Of a DNA stretch of 14,233 bases, positions 13,819-14,233 are shown one piece after another. Source of the DNA: an uncultured Bacilli bacterium (GTDB lineage Bacteria > Bacillota_I > Bacilli_A > RF39 > UBA660); the NCBI GenBank assembly GCA_944363695.1, contig CALVUW010000014.1:1-14233 (forward strand), read 5' to 3'. The stretch's first letter is position 1. Every line of letters begins with the position of its first letter. The translations under genes were made by a program, and so were the position numbers. The notes below the pieces were generated by a model. That model was not told the origin of the DNA. It was given only the letters and a program-made list of their open reading frames with translations, and did no database searches.

Positions 13819-14233
13819 ATGAAAAAGAAGAAAGAATTAATCATATCGATTGCAGCAGTTATCGTATTGGTACTAGCTATAGTAGGTGTCTCATTTGCCG
13901 CATTCAACTATAGCCGTACTGGTGAGAAAGTCAATACGATCACTTCCGGTGCGATTAGTATGCAATATACGGAAACAGATAATGTGATTCAAATTGATAA
14001 AGCCTTGCCAACAACCGATGCGACTGGTACAGTGAGATTAAAAGAAGGAGAATACTTTGACTTTAGTGTTAGTGGTACCATTCAAGGAACAGCGAATATC
14101 AACTGGGAGATAGCAGCAGAGGATATTACTACAGCTGAGAGGAAAATAGATGGATCCAATATCAAACTCTATCTAACAGAAGTAAATGACTCACAAGAAA
14201 CAGAAGTAATGGCTCCTAAAGTCTATAGTGAAG
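13819..14233 (+). CDS. TasA-like secreted surface protein (5' part)
   Basis: The frame is open from the ATG at 13819 to the window edge (138 codons, no stop), so the protein is incomplete here. It begins with KKKK, a hydrophobic core (about residues 7-26) and VSFAAF, a signal peptide with probable cleavage around residue 27 or 28. The mature start AFNYSRTGEKVNTITSGAISMQYTE resembles the region just after the signal peptide of TasA/camelysin-type proteins (aromatic residue, N-T, then xxGxIxM). Those proteins are processed by a SipW-type signal peptidase and form matrix fibres or surface layers. The rest is a Thr/Ser/Asp-rich, beta-strand-like sequence with FSVSGTIQGTANINWEI. AGAGGAG (13801-13807) gives the start. 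The family assignment rests on the N-terminal pattern, and no sipW is in view. Confidence 0.7.
   Translation, partial: MKKKKELIISIAAVIVLVLAIVGVSFAAFNYSRTGEKVNTITSGAISMQYTETDNVIQIDKALPTTDATGTVRLKEGEYFDFSVSGTIQGTANINWEIAAEDITTAERKIDGSNIKLYLTEVNDSQETEVMAPKVYSE

Overview
The window reads as a chromosomal segment of an AT-rich, walled, Gram-positive Bacillota bacterium, probably a Bacilli- or Erysipelotrichia-like gut lineage. The evidence is strong AGGAGG-type ribosome binding sites, a DnaI-type helicase loader, a ComEA/ComEC DNA-uptake pair, a type II peptide deformylase, an FtsW-type wall polymerase, a YjcZ-like sporulation miniprotein and an EF-P with the Bacillus-type Lys32. UGA is used as a stop (comEC, queA and efp all end in TGA), so this is not a Mycoplasma-type code.

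Layout. Positions 1-1370 hold a membrane-anchored protein of unknown function (+), then two minus-strand genes: def (peptide deformylase) and a 53-residue YjcZ-like protein. The latter is preceded by a sequence matching a mother-cell sporulation (sigma-K) promoter. Positions 1498-5574 hold ftsW, then comEA and comEC, which overlap. Positions 5571-5971 hold a decayed DUF1016/YhcG nuclease gene. dnaI (6030-6935) then meets a minus-strand DUF192-like gene tail to tail. Positions 7365-11309 are a tightly packed unit, yebC-ruvA-ruvB-(unknown)-queA, with an unrecognised 187-residue gene translationally coupled between ruvB and queA. tig (trigger factor), rpmG (ribosomal protein L33) and efp follow, each with a readable promoter or terminator. 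The right end differs: a short promoter-to-terminator unit (13501-13783) is built around a long imperfect palindrome, and then comes the 5' part of a secreted TasA-like surface protein that runs off the window.

Functionally most of the window is housekeeping: translation and nascent-chain handling (def, tig, rpmG, efp, queA), recombination (ruvAB), replication initiation (dnaI), wall synthesis (ftsW) and DNA uptake (comEA/comEC). Two regions look accessory: the DUF1016 remnant, and the palindromic unit with the TasA-like gene.

Most sigma-A-like promoters sit at nearly the same distance from the start codon (about 21-25 nt between -10 and ATG), giving very short leaders. No tRNA, rRNA, CRISPR array or intact transposase was seen. 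The best candidate for something undescribed is the palindromic unit at 13501-13783; I do not recognise its family.
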